A stretch of 64,000 nt of DNA from Martelella lutilitoris (GTDB taxonomy: Bacteria; Pseudomonadota; Alphaproteobacteria; Rhizobiales; Rhizobiaceae), in the NCBI RefSeq assembly GCF_005924265.1, contig NZ_VCLB01000011.1, forward strand, positions 120,749 to 184,748. The letters are read 5' to 3'. Below, one piece after another: positions 7,036 to 16,906 of the stretch. Each line of letters starts with the position of its first letter. Position 1 is the stretch's first letter. The notes below the pieces were generated by a model. It was not told the DNA's origin. It saw only the letters and a list, made by a program, of their open reading frames with translations, and ran no database searches. The position numbers and the translations under genes were made by a program.

Positions 7036-8076
7036 CTACGCGCCCCAGGTCGTCTCGAGAACCCGGATCCAGTTTTCGTGGGTGACCTTCGCAAGGGCCT
7101 CCGCGTCATAGCCGCGGGACTTCAGCCCCTCGATGATCAGGCGAACACCGCGGCAGTCCTTCATCACGGCGGGGATCATGGTTCCGTCGAAATCGGAGCC
7201 GAGGGCGATGTGGTCGATGCCGATGCGGTTGGCGACGTAATCGATATGATCGAGCAGGGGTTCGATGCCGATCGACGTGTCCCTACTACCATCCCGGCCC
7301 AGGAACAGCGCGCCGAAATTGATGCCGATGAGCCCGCCCGTATCGCCGATGGCGTCGAGCTGGCGATCCGTGGCGTTGCGCGAGTGCGGGCACAGTGCAT
7401 GCACGTTCGAATGGGAGGCGACCAGCGGCGCATCGGAAATGGCGGCGATCTCCCAGAAACCCTTTTCGTTCATATGCGAAAGATCGACCATGATCTTCAG
7501 TTCATTGCAGGCGCGAATGAGCGCCTTGCCGGCATCTGTCAGTCCGGGGCCGATATCCGGACTGGAGGGAAACGCGAAGGGAACGCCGAAGGCGAAGGCA
7601 TTTTGACGGCTCCAGACCGGCCCTAGCGTGCGCAAGCCGGCCTGATGGAACACGTGAAGCGCATCGAGATCGGTGTCGATCGCTTCCGCGCCCTCGATAT
7701 GAAAGACGGCCGCGAACGAACCGTCTGCAAAGGCGCGGCGAATATCGGCTGCCGTGCGACAGACGGTCACACCCCCGCCGGACCGGCGCTCGATGTCGAA
7801 CAGCAGGCGCGCCATGGCCATGGTTTCATTGAGCGCCTCGGGCTGCGCCGGGGTCGGAAAGTTTCCGTCGGCGTCCTTTTGTCGGCTGGGGGAGGGGACA
7901 TAGAGCGCGCAGAGGCCACCGGCGAAGCCAGCCTCACGCGCCCGCGGCAGGTCGATATGCCCTTCGGTATCCCCGTTCAGAAAGGCCGCGACCGGATCCT
8001 CCTTGTTGGAGCGGCGCAGCCGCAAAAGCACATCATTGTGCCCGTCGAATACAGGCGTGTCTGAAAAGGGCGGCAT
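7036..8076 (-). CDS. Membrane-dipeptidase (M19, renal dipeptidase) family peptidase
   Basis: 346 residues, start ATG at 8076 (MPPFSDTPVFDGHNDVL) with an AGGA box. M19 zinc ligands are visible: H-x-D in FDGHNDVL, Glu in FHIEGAEAID, His in VASHSNVHALCPHSRN and Asp in ALGSDFDGT. M19 enzymes cleave dipeptides and are tolerant of, or specific for, a D-residue at the C-terminus. No signal peptide, so cytosolic. The gene is divergent from the DppABCDF importer that starts 246 bp away, which suggests hydrolysis of the imported dipeptides. The frame stays open upstream of 8076, but that extension has no family features and overlaps the binding-protein gene. Confidence 0.88.
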   Translation of the reverse strand: MPPFSDTPVFDGHNDVLLRLRRSNKEDPVAAFLNGDTEGHIDLPRAREAGFAGGLCALYVPSPSRQKDADGNFPTPAQPEALNETMAMARLLFDIERRSGGGVTVCRTAADIRRAFADGSFAAVFHIEGAEAIDTDLDALHVFHQAGLRTLGPVWSRQNAFAFGVPFAFPSSPDIGPGLTDAGKALIRACNELKIMVDLSHMNEKGFWEIAAISDAPLVASHSNVHALCPHSRNATDRQLDAIGDTGGLIGINFGALFLGRDGSRDTSIGIEPLLDHIDYVANRIGIDHIALGSDFDGTMIPAVMKDCRGVRLIIEGLKSRGYDAEALAKVTHENWIRVLETTWGA

Positions 8077-8322
8077 GAACCTTGTCCTGGGAGAACGGTC
8101 GAAAGGATCGGAAAAAAGGTTTCCAGTGGAGAACCGGTATTTTATGACGCAGCGCAACGACAGAACAAATGCAAAGCCTGCATAACCCCTGCAAAAAACG
8201 GAATTGGTCAGCCCCGCAATGCCCTGATAACAGCAAAGCTGGCTGTTTGCTAAAAAAATAAGCAACCAATGGCTTCCGCGACATCTCACTCGCTTGCACC
8301 ACATTGAAAGGGAACAATCCAG
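8077..8322. promoter_or_regulatory. Divergent promoter region of dipeptidase and DppA-type gene
   Basis: 246 bp between two diverging starts with no open frame of merit, AT-richer than its flanks near 8,210-8,270. Both promoters must lie here. I found no clear palindrome, so the binding site of the local LysR regulator is not identified. Confidence 0.5.
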
Positions 8323-9918
8323 ATGATTTCCAGACGACAACTCCTGATCGGCAGCGCCGTCGTACCCGTCCTGTCCTACCTCGACCTGACCCAGGCCTTT
8401 GCCGACACGCCGAAGGACATTCTGGTTGTCGCCCAGCAGCTCGACAACATCACCACGCTCGACCCCCATGCCAATTACGAGGCTCTGGCCGGTGAAATCT
8501 GCACCAATCTTTATCAGAACCTCGTCGTTCCGGACCCGGAAGATGCTTCGAACATCCAGCCCGTCATCGCGGAAAGCTGGAGCGTTGACGACAGCGGCAA
8601 GGTTTTCACCTTCAAGCTGGCCGACCAGACGTTTTCGACCGGCAATCCCGTCACGGCCGAAGACGTTGCCTATTCGCTGCAGCGCGCCATCAAGATCAAT
8701 GGCGGCGCGGCCTTCATCATCGGCCAGTTCGGCTTCACGCCGGACAATGTCGACCAGACCATCGTTGCCGTCGACGACAAGACCGTGACCCTGACGACGG
8801 CCGAGCCGACCGCGATTTCCTTCCTGCTCTACTGCCTGTCGGCCAGCGTCGGCGCGATCGTCGAAAAGGCGGTCGTCGAAGCGCATGTCGAAGGCGATGA
8901 CATGGGCAAGGGCTGGCTGAACAAGAACAGTGCCGGTTCCGGCCCGTTTGTCCTGCAGGTCTGGAAGCCGAGCGAAGCGATTTCGCTCACGGTCAACGCG
9001 CATGGCCCCTATACGGGCGATATCAAGCGCATTCTGGTGCGCCATGTCGCCGACCCGTCGTCGCAGCTCCTGATGCTGCAGAAGGGCGATGTCGATATTG
9101 CCCGCAACCTGACGAGCGAACAGCTGACCCAGGTCGAGGGCGTCGACGGCTTCAACATGATCCGTCAGGAAGTCGCCGCGCTGATGCTGATCTCGCTCAA
9201 CCAGGACAATGAGTACCTGTCGAAGCCGGAGGTCTGGCAGGCGATCAAATGGGCGCTCGATTACGAAGGCATGCAGAAGAACATCGTTCCGATGACCTAT
9301 GCCGTTCACCAGAGCTTCGAGCCGTCGGGCATTCCGGGCGCGGTCAGCGAAAATCCGTTCCACCAGGATATCGACAAGGCCAAGGCGCTGATGGAAAAGG
9401 CCGGGCTCGCCGACGGTTTCGAGATCACCATGGACCACTATTCCAACCAGCCCTATCCGGATATCGCCCAGGCGGTTCAGGCAAGCCTTGGCCAGATCGG
9501 CATCAAGGTCAACCTGCTTGCCGGGGAAAACCGTCAGGTTCTGACCAAGATGCGCGCCCGCCAGCACCAGATGGCGATGTCGTCCTGGGGCACGGACTAT
9601 TTCGATCCGAACGCGAATGCCGAGGTCTTCTGCATCAACGAAGACAATTCCGACGATGCCAAGGACCGGCCCTTCATCTGGCGCTCGCATTTCCAGAACG
9701 CCGATTTCGCCGCCCGGGCCAAGGCCGCCCGCGACGAGAAGGACCCGGCAACGCGACTGGAAATGTATGAATCCCTGCAGAGGGATTACATGCAGAACAG
9801 CCCCTTCGCCTTCATGTTCCAGAAAACCGATACGGCCGTTTGCCGCACGGACGTCCACGGTTTCCGCCTGCAGGTCTTCTCCTCGTCGAACACCTACCAG
9901 GAGACCACCAAGTCGTGA
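8323..9918 (+). CDS. dppA: Peptide ABC transporter, periplasmic binding protein (SBP family 5)
   Basis: 531 residues. N-terminal export signal MISRRQLLIGSAVVPVLSYL ending near QAFA-DTP; the RR suggests Tat export is possible. The family-5 body is clear: LDPHANYEALAGEI, VIAESWSVDDSGKVFTFKL, TAEDVAYSLQRA, WQAIKWALDYEGM and the C-terminal helix pairs. DppA/OppA-like proteins bind di- and oligopeptides or opines. First gene of a tight dppABCDF-type operon; the permease start overlaps its stop. Given the neighbouring D-specific enzymes the ligand is probably a D-residue-containing peptide (inference). Confidence 0.9.
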   Translation: MISRRQLLIGSAVVPVLSYLDLTQAFADTPKDILVVAQQLDNITTLDPHANYEALAGEICTNLYQNLVVPDPEDASNIQPVIAESWSVDDSGKVFTFKLADQTFSTGNPVTAEDVAYSLQRAIKINGGAAFIIGQFGFTPDNVDQTIVAVDDKTVTLTTAEPTAISFLLYCLSASVGAIVEKAVVEAHVEGDDMGKGWLNKNSAGSGPFVLQVWKPSEAISLTVNAHGPYTGDIKRILVRHVADPSSQLLMLQKGDVDIARNLTSEQLTQVEGVDGFNMIRQEVAALMLISLNQDNEYLSKPEVWQAIKWALDYEGMQKNIVPMTYAVHQSFEPSGIPGAVSENPFHQDIDKAKALMEKAGLADGFEITMDHYSNQPYPDIAQAVQASLGQIGIKVNLLAGENRQVLTKMRARQHQMAMSSWGTDYFDPNANAEVFCINEDNSDDAKDRPFIWRSHFQNADFAARAKAARDEKDPATRLEMYESLQRDYMQNSPFAFMFQKTDTAVCRTDVHGFRLQVFSSSNTYQETTKS

Positions 9919-10928
9919 GAGGTTTTCTGAAGGGCTTTTCCGGCACTCTGGGCAGCGTCCTCGTGACGCTGTTCGGACTGACGGTCGTTACCTTCCTGAT
10001 CGGCCGGGTCATGCCGGTCGATCCGGTCATTGCCGCCGTTGGCGACAACGCACCGCAATCCGTGGTCGAGCAAACCCGGATCGCCATGGGGCTGGACAAG
10101 CCCCTGCCTGTGCAGTTCGCCGACTATCTGTGGCAGCTGCTGCATGGCAATCTCGGCATGTCGATCCTGACCAAGAACCCGGTCACGCATGACATTGCCC
10201 ACTATTTTCCGGCAACCTTCGAGCTGGCAACCTATGCGCTGATCCTGTCGATGCTCATCGGCGTTCCGCTCGGTGTCTGGGCGGCTGTGCGCCAGGGCTC
10301 CGTCACCGATCAGGTGATCCGCATCGTCTGCTTTGCCGGCCACTCGATCCCCGTATTTCTTTTGGCGCTGATCTCGCTGATCGTCTTCTACAAGGCGCTG
10401 GGCATCGCGCCGGGCCCGGGTCGCCAGGGCATTATCTATGACGGCATGGTACCGGTGCAAACCGGCCTTCTGACGATCGACAGCCTTCTTGCCGGCGATA
10501 CCGGCGCCTTCTGGGACGCGGTCGCGCATCTGACGCAGCCGGTCTGCATTCTCGCCTATTTCTCGATGGCCTATGTCGCCCGCATGACCCGCGCTTTCAT
10601 GATCGATGCGCTGAAGGGCGAATTCGTCATCACCGCCCGCGCCAAGGGGCTGCCGCTGCGCTCGGTGATCTGGTCGCACGCCTTCCCGACCGTTGCCGTG
10701 CAGCTCGTCACCGTTCTGGCGCTCACCTATGCCGGCCTTCTGGAAGGCGCGGTCGTCACCGAAACGGTGTTTGCCTGGCCCGGCCTCGGCCAGTATCTGA
10801 CCACGGCACTTTTGAACGCCGACATGAACCCGGTCGTCGGCGCGACGCTTCTGATCGGCGTCATCTATGTTGGTCTGAACCTTCTGGCCGATCTCCTCTA
10901 TCGCCTGCTCGATCCACGGGTCCGCTGA
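9915..10928 (+). CDS. dppB: Peptide ABC transporter permease (DppB type)
   Basis: 337 residues from GTG 9915, which overlaps the TGA of the binding-protein gene (GTGA) and gives VRGFLKGFSGTLGSVL. An upstream start would lie inside dppA. Six membrane segments; DppB signature GLDKPLPVQFADYLWQLLHG and the EAA loop TRAFMIDALKGEFVITARAKG. Forms the inner-membrane channel with DppC. No intergenic hairpin separates it from dppA, unlike the other importers in this window. Confidence 0.9.
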   Translation: MRGFLKGFSGTLGSVLVTLFGLTVVTFLIGRVMPVDPVIAAVGDNAPQSVVEQTRIAMGLDKPLPVQFADYLWQLLHGNLGMSILTKNPVTHDIAHYFPATFELATYALILSMLIGVPLGVWAAVRQGSVTDQVIRIVCFAGHSIPVFLLALISLIVFYKALGIAPGPGRQGIIYDGMVPVQTGLLTIDSLLAGDTGAFWDAVAHLTQPVCILAYFSMAYVARMTRAFMIDALKGEFVITARAKGLPLRSVIWSHAFPTVAVQLVTVLALTYAGLLEGAVVTETVFAWPGLGQYLTTALLNADMNPVVGATLLIGVIYVGLNLLADLLYRLLDPRVR

Positions 10929-10929
10929 C

Positions 10930-11829
10930 ATGTTTGCTAAACTTTCAAACTGGTTGCTCGACGAAGCGCCGTCGTCGCGACGACAGGCGAACTGGGCCAA
11001 TCGCTATCGTATCTGGCTGGCGCTGAAGCATAATCCGCTCGGCATGATGGGCCTCGTGATTGTACTTCTGTTCGTCTTCATGGCCGTGGCAGCGCCGCTT
11101 CTGGCGACCCACAATCCGGCCGCCCAAAACCTTGATCTGCGCCTGGCGCCGCCATCGGCCGAATACTGGCTGGGGACGGACGAACTCGGCCGCGATATCT
11201 ATTCGCGCATCATCTATGGCAGCCGCGTCACGCTGGGCATGGTGGTCTCGGTGGTCATCATCGTCGCGCCGATCGGGCTCGCCATCGGCGCCATCGCCGG
11301 CTTTTTCGGCGGGATCGTCGACAAGGCGCTGATGCGGATCACGGATGTCTTCCTCGCCTTTCCGCGGCTTATTCTGGCGCTCGCCTTCGTCGCTGCGCTG
11401 ACGCCGGGCGTCGAGAGCGCCATTCTCGCCATTGCGCTCACGGCGTGGCCGCCCTATGCGCGGCTTGCCCGCGCCGATACGCTGACCGTGCGCAATTCGG
11501 ATTTCATCGCCGCCTACCGACTGACTGGCGGCTCGAACTGGCGCATCGTCTTCCGCCACATCGCGCCGCTGTGCATGCCGAACATGATCGTACGCGTGAC
11601 GCTCGATATGAGCTCCATCATCATCACAGCGGCCAGCCTCGGCTTTCTCGGCATGGGCGCGCAGCCGCCGTCTCCCGAATGGGGCGCGATGATCGCCACG
11701 GCCAAGCGCTTCATCTTCGACCAGTGGTGGGTTGCCGCAGCACCGGGTGCTGCCATCTTCATCGTCTCGCTCGCCTTCAACTTCCTCGGCGACGCCCTTC
11801 ACGACGTTCTTGATCCGAAGGGGGACTGA
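10930..11829 (+). CDS. dppC: Peptide ABC transporter permease (DppC type)
   Basis: 299 residues, one base after dppB. N-terminal cytoplasmic lead, first membrane helix LGMMGLVIVLLFVFMAVAA, the DppC hallmark WLGTDELGRDIYSRIIYG, and the coupling loop RNSDFIAAYRLTG. Second channel subunit of the importer. Confidence 0.9.
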   Translation: MFAKLSNWLLDEAPSSRRQANWANRYRIWLALKHNPLGMMGLVIVLLFVFMAVAAPLLATHNPAAQNLDLRLAPPSAEYWLGTDELGRDIYSRIIYGSRVTLGMVVSVVIIVAPIGLAIGAIAGFFGGIVDKALMRITDVFLAFPRLILALAFVAALTPGVESAILAIALTAWPPYARLARADTLTVRNSDFIAAYRLTGGSNWRIVFRHIAPLCMPNMIVRVTLDMSSIIITAASLGFLGMGAQPPSPEWGAMIATAKRFIFDQWWVAAAPGAAIFIVSLAFNFLGDALHDVLDPKGD

Positions 11830-11832
11830 CCC

Positions 11833-12666
11833 ATGCTGGTGAATATCGAAAATCTGAGGATCGGTTTTCCGACCCGTTCGGGCGGCATGTCCGAGGCGGT
11901 CAAGGGCGTATCCCTGCACCTTGGACAGGAAAAACTCGGCATTGTCGGGGAATCCGGATCCGGCAAGAGCCTGACGGCGCGCGCGCTTCTGAAGCTTTTG
12001 CCGCCGCAGGCGAAGGTTACGGCCGATGCGATCAGTTTCGACGGGATCGACATCCTCAAGGCCTCCGAACGCGGCATGCGGCAGATCCGCGGCAAGCGGG
12101 CCGGCTTCATTCTGCAGGACCCGAAATACTCGCTCAATCCGGTGAAGACCATCGGCTCGCAGGTGGCCGAAAGCTGGCGCTTTCACAAGGGCGGAAGCCG
12201 GCATGAAGCGCGCGAGGCCGCAATCGATCTGCTCGACAAGGTGCAGATCCGCAATCCGCGCGAGGTTGCCAAATCCTATCCGCACGAGGTTTCCGGTGGT
12301 ATGGGCCAGCGTGTAATGATCGCGATGATGCTGGCGCCCGATCCGGAACTGCTGATTGCCGACGAGCCGACTTCCGCGCTCGACGCCACCGTTCAGGCCG
12401 AGATCATGCGGCTCATCGATGAGCTTGTCTCCGAACGCGGCATGGGTCTGATCATGATCAGTCACGATCTGCCGCTGGTGTCCCACTTCTGCGATCGGGT
12501 GGCGGTGATGTATGCCGGCCATATCGTCGAGGAGCTTCAGGCTTCCGAACTCGCCCGCGCCCGTCACCCCTATACGCGCGGGCTTTTGAACTGCATGCCG
12601 TCGCTCATCCATCCGCGCGACGAACTGCCCGTCCTCAAGCGCGATCCGGAGTGGCTGAAATCATGA
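11833..12666 (+). CDS. dppD: Peptide ABC transporter ATP-binding protein (DppD type, short)
   Basis: 277 residues. Walker A GESGSGKS, signature VSGGMGQRV, Walker [13 protein letters not shown], and H-loop SHD. DppD/DppF proteins usually carry a C-terminal tail with a Cys cluster; here the chain stops soon after [17 protein letters not shown] and lacks it, in contrast to the second Dpp system of this window (39,935-41,928). Coupled to dppF by an ATGA overlap. Confidence 0.9.
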   Translation: MLVNIENLRIGFPTRSGGMSEAVKGVSLHLGQEKLGIVGESGSGKSLTARALLKLLPPQAKVTADAISFDGIDILKASERGMRQIRGKRAGFILQDPKYSLNPVKTIGSQVAESWRFHKGGSRHEAREAAIDLLDKVQIRNPREVAKSYPHEVSGGMGQRVMIAMMLAPDPELLIADEPTSALDATVQAEIMRLIDELVSERGMGLIMISHDLPLVSHFCDRVAVMYAGHIVEELQASELARARHPYTRGLLNCMPSLIHPRDELPVLKRDPEWLKS

Positions 12667-13421
12667 TCGATATCGATGTTGAAAATCTGCGCATTGCCTT
12701 TTCCGGCCGCGAGGCGGTGAAGGCCGTTTCCTTCCACGTTCCAGCCGGCGGCAGTTTCGGCATTGTCGGCGAATCCGGCTCGGGCAAATCGACCGTTCTG
12801 CGGGCGCTCGCCGGTCTCAACCAGCACTGGGAAGGGCGGATTTCCTTCGGCGGAAAGCCTGTCGGGGCAAAGCGCGACCGCGCCTTTTTCCGCCAGGCGC
12901 AGATGGTGTTCCAGGACCCCTACGGCTCGCTGCACCCAAGGCAGACGGTCGACCGCATTTTGAGCGAACTGCCGCTTGTGCACGGCATGGACCGGATCGA
13001 TGACCGGATCGCCCACGCGCTCGACGATGTGGCCTTGCCGCAGTCGGTGCGATTCCGCTTTCCGCACCAGCTTTCCGGCGGCCAGCGGCAGCGCGTGGCC
13101 ATTGCCCGCGCCCTGATCGCCGAACCGCAGGTGCTTCTGCTCGATGAACCGACCTCGGCGCTCGATGTTTCCGTGCAGGCGGAAATCCTCAATCTTCTCG
13201 TGGCGCTCCGGCGCGAGCATAACCTCACCTATATCATGGTCAGCCACGATCTGGCGGTGGTCTCCCATATGTGCGCCGACGTCGGCGTCATGCAGAACGG
13301 CGAGATGGTGGAGCAGGTCAGCACAGATAAACTCCGTCTCGGCGAGGTTTCGCATCCGCACACGCGGGAACTGCGCGCCCTCAGCGTCGAACTGGAAGAG
13401 CCAGAAGAATTGCCCATTTGA
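12663..13421 (+). CDS. dppF: Peptide ABC transporter ATP-binding protein (DppF type, short)
   Basis: 252 residues from ATG 12663, which overlaps the dppD stop (ATGA); a GTG 12 bases earlier is less likely. Walker [10 protein letters not shown]-loop [16 protein letters not shown], signature LSGGQRQRV, Walker [13 protein letters not shown]. It also lacks the C-terminal Cys cluster. Drives import with DppD. Confidence 0.9.
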   Translation: MIDIDVENLRIAFSGREAVKAVSFHVPAGGSFGIVGESGSGKSTVLRALAGLNQHWEGRISFGGKPVGAKRDRAFFRQAQMVFQDPYGSLHPRQTVDRILSELPLVHGMDRIDDRIAHALDDVALPQSVRFRFPHQLSGGQRQRVAIARALIAEPQVLLLDEPTSALDVSVQAEILNLLVALRREHNLTYIMVSHDLAVVSHMCADVGVMQNGEMVEQVSTDKLRLGEVSHPHTRELRALSVELEEPEELPI

Positions 13422-13480
13422 GCGCCGTGCATCCATTCGGATGCACAAAGCACGATGCTGTAAGGGTTGAACGAGTGACG
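13421..13480 (+). repeat. Partial palindromic mosaic repeat, copy 3
   Basis: GAGCGCCGTGCATCCATTCGG then ATGCACAAAGCACGATGC resembles the AGAGCGCC-GTGCGTCC...GGACGCAC arm of the repeats at 6597 and 30785, with the second half missing. It fills the 61-bp gap between dppF and the S12 peptidase gene and forms a hairpin in the transcript. Confidence 0.55.
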
Positions 13481-13482
13481 GA

Positions 13483-14997
13483 ATGAACAGAATGGCAGCG
13501 TTGAACTGGCGGGCGGCAGAAGAAAAGGCTCAAGGATTTTCCGCAGACTGGGCGCATGAGGCGCCGGGCGGCGCGATCGTCGTCTTCGATGCCTCCGGCA
13601 CGCGGGTCGTGACATCCGGCGGTGTGGAAAACCTCGCCACGCATACGCCCTTCACCGAGGACAGCGTTGTCCGCTATGCCTCCGTGACCAAGCACGCCTT
13701 TGCGGCCATGGTGCTTTCCAGCAGCGATGTGATGGCGCTCGACGACCCGCTGTCGCGTCATCTGCCGGAACTGCAGACGCCGCTTGCCGATGTGACGGTG
13801 GGCCAGGCGCTCGACATGACCGGCGGCCTGCCGGATGTGCGCGAATGCCTGACCCTGCTCGGGCTGTCGGTCTTTACCGAAACCAAATCTGGGCCCTTGC
13901 TCGACTTCCTGTTCCGCATGACCCGGCTGAATTTCGCCGCCGGCGCGGAGATTTCCTATTCCAACACCGGCTATCGGCTGGTCGAGGCGGCGCTGGAACG
14001 CAAGGGCCTGTTCTTTCGCGATTTTATCCGCGCCGAGGGGCAGGCGCTCGCCATCGCGCTCGATGCGCCGGATGTCTGGAACGATCCGGTCGCGGGGCTT
14101 GCGCCCGGCTATTGGCATGATGGCAAGGGCTGGCAGCTTTCGGCCGCCGGCCTGCACATTTCCGCCTCCGGCAGTATGACCGGCAGCGCCGCGGCGCTTG
14201 CCCGCTGGGTCGGCGCGCTGCTGAAAGGGGAGGGGAGCCTTGCAGGTATTTTTGACCGGCTTGCCCGGTCGCGAACCTTCGCCGACGGGACGGAGAGCGG
14301 CTACGGCCTTGGTATCCGGCAGGTGGCGCTCGGCGCGCGCAGGCTTTATGGCCATGGCGGCTCCCATCCCGGCTACAAGAGCCACTTCCTTGTCGACCGC
14401 GACAGCGAAACCGGCATCGTCGTCGTGGCCAACCGCGAAGACGTCAACGCCTACAAGATTGCGCTGGAGACCATGGCTGCGCTGACCGGCGAGCCGCTGC
14501 CGGTGGCAAGCAGCGCCTTGCCCGACGGTCTTTATGTGACCGAAACCGGGCCATGGTGGATCGAGATCAATGGGTCGACGCTCAACTATCTCGACAACGA
14601 AGACACGCTCTATGAACATGACGGCGCGGTCCTTTCGTCACGCTCGCCAACGTCGCCGGCCTTTCTGAAGCGCGATGGTGACGACATTGTCGGCCGTATC
14701 GGCCATGCAGAACGCCGTTTCCGCCCGGCAATCACGGAAGCCGTCCCGGCCGACCTTTCCGGTCGCTGGCTGTCGCCGGAAGGCGCGATGCTGGAGGTGG
14801 ACGGCGACGCGGTGATTATGGGGGTCGGACCCGTCCGTCACCGTATGCCTTTGACATCGCTGGGAAACAGCCGTTTTCTCTTTACGCTGGTCGATGGCCC
14901 CTGGACCAAGCGCATCATGCTGCATCGCCTCAGCGATGACCGACTGGAACTGGCGCTGAGCCGCGCCCGGATGATGGAATATCGGCGCCTCGCCTGA
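13483..14997 (+). CDS. dap: S12 serine peptidase, D-aminopeptidase type
   Basis: 504 residues. Penicillin-recognising fold with catalytic S67-V-T-K70, Y159-S-N161 and H291-G-G293. The third motif is HxG rather than KTG, as in Ochrobactrum D-aminopeptidase, and the length (about 520 in that enzyme) and the two C-terminal barrel domains (about residues 340-504) also match. Such enzymes release N-terminal D-residues from peptides, amides or esters. No signal peptide, so it would act on imported peptides. It follows the importer genes on the same strand, probably the same transcript. An esterase or another beta-lactamase-like hydrolase cannot be excluded. Confidence 0.78.
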   Translation: MNRMAALNWRAAEEKAQGFSADWAHEAPGGAIVVFDASGTRVVTSGGVENLATHTPFTEDSVVRYASVTKHAFAAMVLSSSDVMALDDPLSRHLPELQTPLADVTVGQALDMTGGLPDVRECLTLLGLSVFTETKSGPLLDFLFRMTRLNFAAGAEISYSNTGYRLVEAALERKGLFFRDFIRAEGQALAIALDAPDVWNDPVAGLAPGYWHDGKGWQLSAAGLHISASGSMTGSAAALARWVGALLKGEGSLAGIFDRLARSRTFADGTESGYGLGIRQVALGARRLYGHGGSHPGYKSHFLVDRDSETGIVVVANREDVNAYKIALETMAALTGEPLPVASSALPDGLYVTETGPWWIEINGSTLNYLDNEDTLYEHDGAVLSSRSPTSPAFLKRDGDDIVGRIGHAERRFRPAITEAVPADLSGRWLSPEGAMLEVDGDAVIMGVGPVRHRMPLTSLGNSRFLFTLVDGPWTKRIMLHRLSDDRLELALSRARMMEYRRLA

Positions 14998-15092
14998 TCG
15001 CTGTCAGCCGCCTTCCATTGCCAAACTGCGTCAGGGGTCATAGAGAAGATCGTCTCCGGCCCCAAAGCGGGCGACCGCCCAGGATACGCATC

Positions 15093-15986
15093 ATGGAAGT
15101 GAAATGGCTTGAGGATTTCGTCGCGCTGGCGACGACGCTCAACTTCTCGCGCGCTGCGGAAGAGCGGCATGTCACGCAATCGGCCTTCAGCCGGCGCATC
15201 CGGCAGCTGGAAACCTGGCTTGGTGCGACGCTGATCGACCGCGCCACCTATCCCTCCCGACTGACCGAAGCCGGGGACCGTTTCCTGCCCGTGGCAACCG
15301 CCATGCTGCAGCAGATCTACGATGTCCGCAAAAGTTTCCAGGCCGAAGAGGTGGCGGCCGCCCGGCAGGTGACCCTGACGGCTCTGCATACGCTGTCCTT
15401 TACCTTCCTTCCGGCCTGGCTCAGCGCGCTGAACCGGAGGATCGGGCCGCTGACCTCTCAGGTGGTGCCGGATTCGGGCTCGCTTGAGGAAAATGTCATC
15501 TCGCTGGTCGATGGCCGTTCCGATTTCCTGCTGACCTATCAGCACCCGGTCGTGCCGATGCTGCTCGACCCGCAGGAGTTCGAATACCGCCAGCTCGGCA
15601 GCGAGACCATTCTGCCCGTCAGCGCTCCCGGCAGGGATGGAATGCCGCTGCACGCCATCGAGGACGGGTTCCACTCGGTGGCCTATCAGAAGGTCTCGTT
15701 CTTCGGCCAACTGGTATCGGGGGCACTCGCCGACCGGCTGCCGGAGGAAAACCGTGTCCATGTCGGTAGCATGTCGGTCGGCCTGAAAGCCATGGCGGCC
15801 GCGGGCTGGGGTGTCGTCTGGGTGCCCGAAAGCCTGGTCAGAGACGAGATCGCCGCCGGAACACTGGTGGAAACCGGCGGCGGCGATTGGCGCATCGACG
15901 TGGCGATCCGGCTTTACCGCGCCCGCCAGAATCGCCGTCCCATCATCGACAGGATCTGGGACGACCTCGAGCGGCCGGATGCCTGA
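15093..15986 (+). CDS. LysR-family transcriptional regulator
   Basis: 297 residues from ATG 15093 (MEVKWLEDFVALATTLNFSR) with an AGGA box. N-terminal winged helix (residues 1-60: SRAAEERHVTQSAFSRRIRQ), then the periplasmic-binding-like effector domain. Placed between the importer/D-aminopeptidase arm and the convergent dat-dmpA arm, it is the natural regulator of the D-peptide locus. No T-N11-A operator was located with confidence. Confidence 0.88.
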   Translation: MEVKWLEDFVALATTLNFSRAAEERHVTQSAFSRRIRQLETWLGATLIDRATYPSRLTEAGDRFLPVATAMLQQIYDVRKSFQAEEVAAARQVTLTALHTLSFTFLPAWLSALNRRIGPLTSQVVPDSGSLEENVISLVDGRSDFLLTYQHPVVPMLLDPQEFEYRQLGSETILPVSAPGRDGMPLHAIEDGFHSVAYQKVSFFGQLVSGALADRLPEENRVHVGSMSVGLKAMAAAGWGVVWVPESLVRDEIAAGTLVETGGGDWRIDVAIRLYRARQNRRPIIDRIWDDLERPDA

Positions 15987-16007
15987 AGACGCCCGCTCTC
16001 AGCTCAG

Positions 16008-16874
16008 TCAGATCGCGGTCTTGCGGGCGTGCTCGATATAAAGCGCGCGCAGCCGCCGATAGATCGGTCCGGGCGTACCCGCGCCGATCGCCTTGCCGTC
16101 GATTGCGACAATCGGGGCAATGAAATTGGAAGCGCTGGTCAGGCAAATCTCTTCCGCGTCCATCGCCTCGGCCAGCGTGAACGGACGTTCCTCGATCGTC
16201 AGCTCCGCCTCCTGCGCCAGGGCGAGAACCGCCAGACGCGTGCAGCCGGGCAGCGTCACCTCGCTGTTGGCGCGGGTGATGATTTTCCCATCGCGGGTGA
16301 TCAGATAGGCAGTCGACGAGGCGCCTTCGGTGACATAGTCGCCGTCCAGCATCCAGGCTTCGCCGCAGCCTTCGTCCTTGGCCGCGCGCTTGGCGATGAC
16401 CTGCGGCAGCAGGCAAATGCTCTTGATGTCGCGGCGAGCCCAGCGCTGATCGGGAACCGTCTTCACTCGGATGCCCTTTTCCGCGCTTGCGGCATGCTCG
16501 ATGGTTTTTTGCTGGGTAAACAGCAGAAGTGTGGGCGGCAGATCCTCGGAATAGAGAAAATCGCGATCCTCGGCGCCACGCGTATACTGAAGGTAAACGA
16601 CCCCCTCGGTCAGCGCATTCTCGGCGATCAGCCGCTTTTCGATCGCCACGATCGCATCGGTCGAGACCGGCAGCCGGCCGCCGATCTCACGGACGCTGCG
16701 CTCGAGGCGGGCCATATGCAAATCGCTGTCGACAAGCTTGCCGTCAAGAACGGCGGTAACCTCGTAAATCCCGTCGCCAAACAGGAAACCGCGGTCGAAA
16801 ATCGAGATATGGGCTTCGTTTTCAGGCAGAAAGGCGCCATTGAGATAGACAATACGGGTCCGTTCACCGGACAT
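16008..16874 (-). CDS. dat: D-amino-acid aminotransferase (fold-type IV PLP enzyme)
   Basis: 288 residues. Class IV aminotransferase pattern: YLNGAFLPENEAHISIFDRG, DGIYEV, PLP lysine K151 in ARRDIKSICLLP, and the phosphate-binding ASSTAYLI and LTSASNF loops. Closest in style to bacterial D-alanine transaminase (Dat) rather than branched-chain IlvE. It would convert released D-amino acids to 2-oxo acids. Start ATG 16874 is followed by the typical MSGERTRIVYLNG. Convergent to the LysR gene and 32 bp downstream of the P1 peptidase gene on the same strand. Confidence 0.82.
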   Translation of the reverse strand: MSGERTRIVYLNGAFLPENEAHISIFDRGFLFGDGIYEVTAVLDGKLVDSDLHMARLERSVREIGGRLPVSTDAIVAIEKRLIAENALTEGVVYLQYTRGAEDRDFLYSEDLPPTLLLFTQQKTIEHAASAEKGIRVKTVPDQRWARRDIKSICLLPQVIAKRAAKDEGCGEAWMLDGDYVTEGASSTAYLITRDGKIITRANSEVTLPGCTRLAVLALAQEAELTIEERPFTLAEAMDAEEICLTSASNFIAPIVAIDGKAIGAGTPGPIYRRLRALYIEHARKTAI

Positions 16875-16906
16875 GGGAGTTCCTTTCGGTAGAGGTTGAA
16901 GGGGGG

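Noticed and set aside
8077..9858. Long minus-strand open frame continuing upstream of the dipeptidase gene (940 codons in all)
   Set aside because: The upstream part is antisense to the family-5 binding-protein gene, has no domain sense, and the dipeptidase has a good start with ribosome site at 8076.
15989..16029. ACGCCCGC...GCGGGCGT as terminator between the LysR and dat genes
   Set aside because: The loop would be about 25 bases and one arm is inside the dat coding end; too weak to call.
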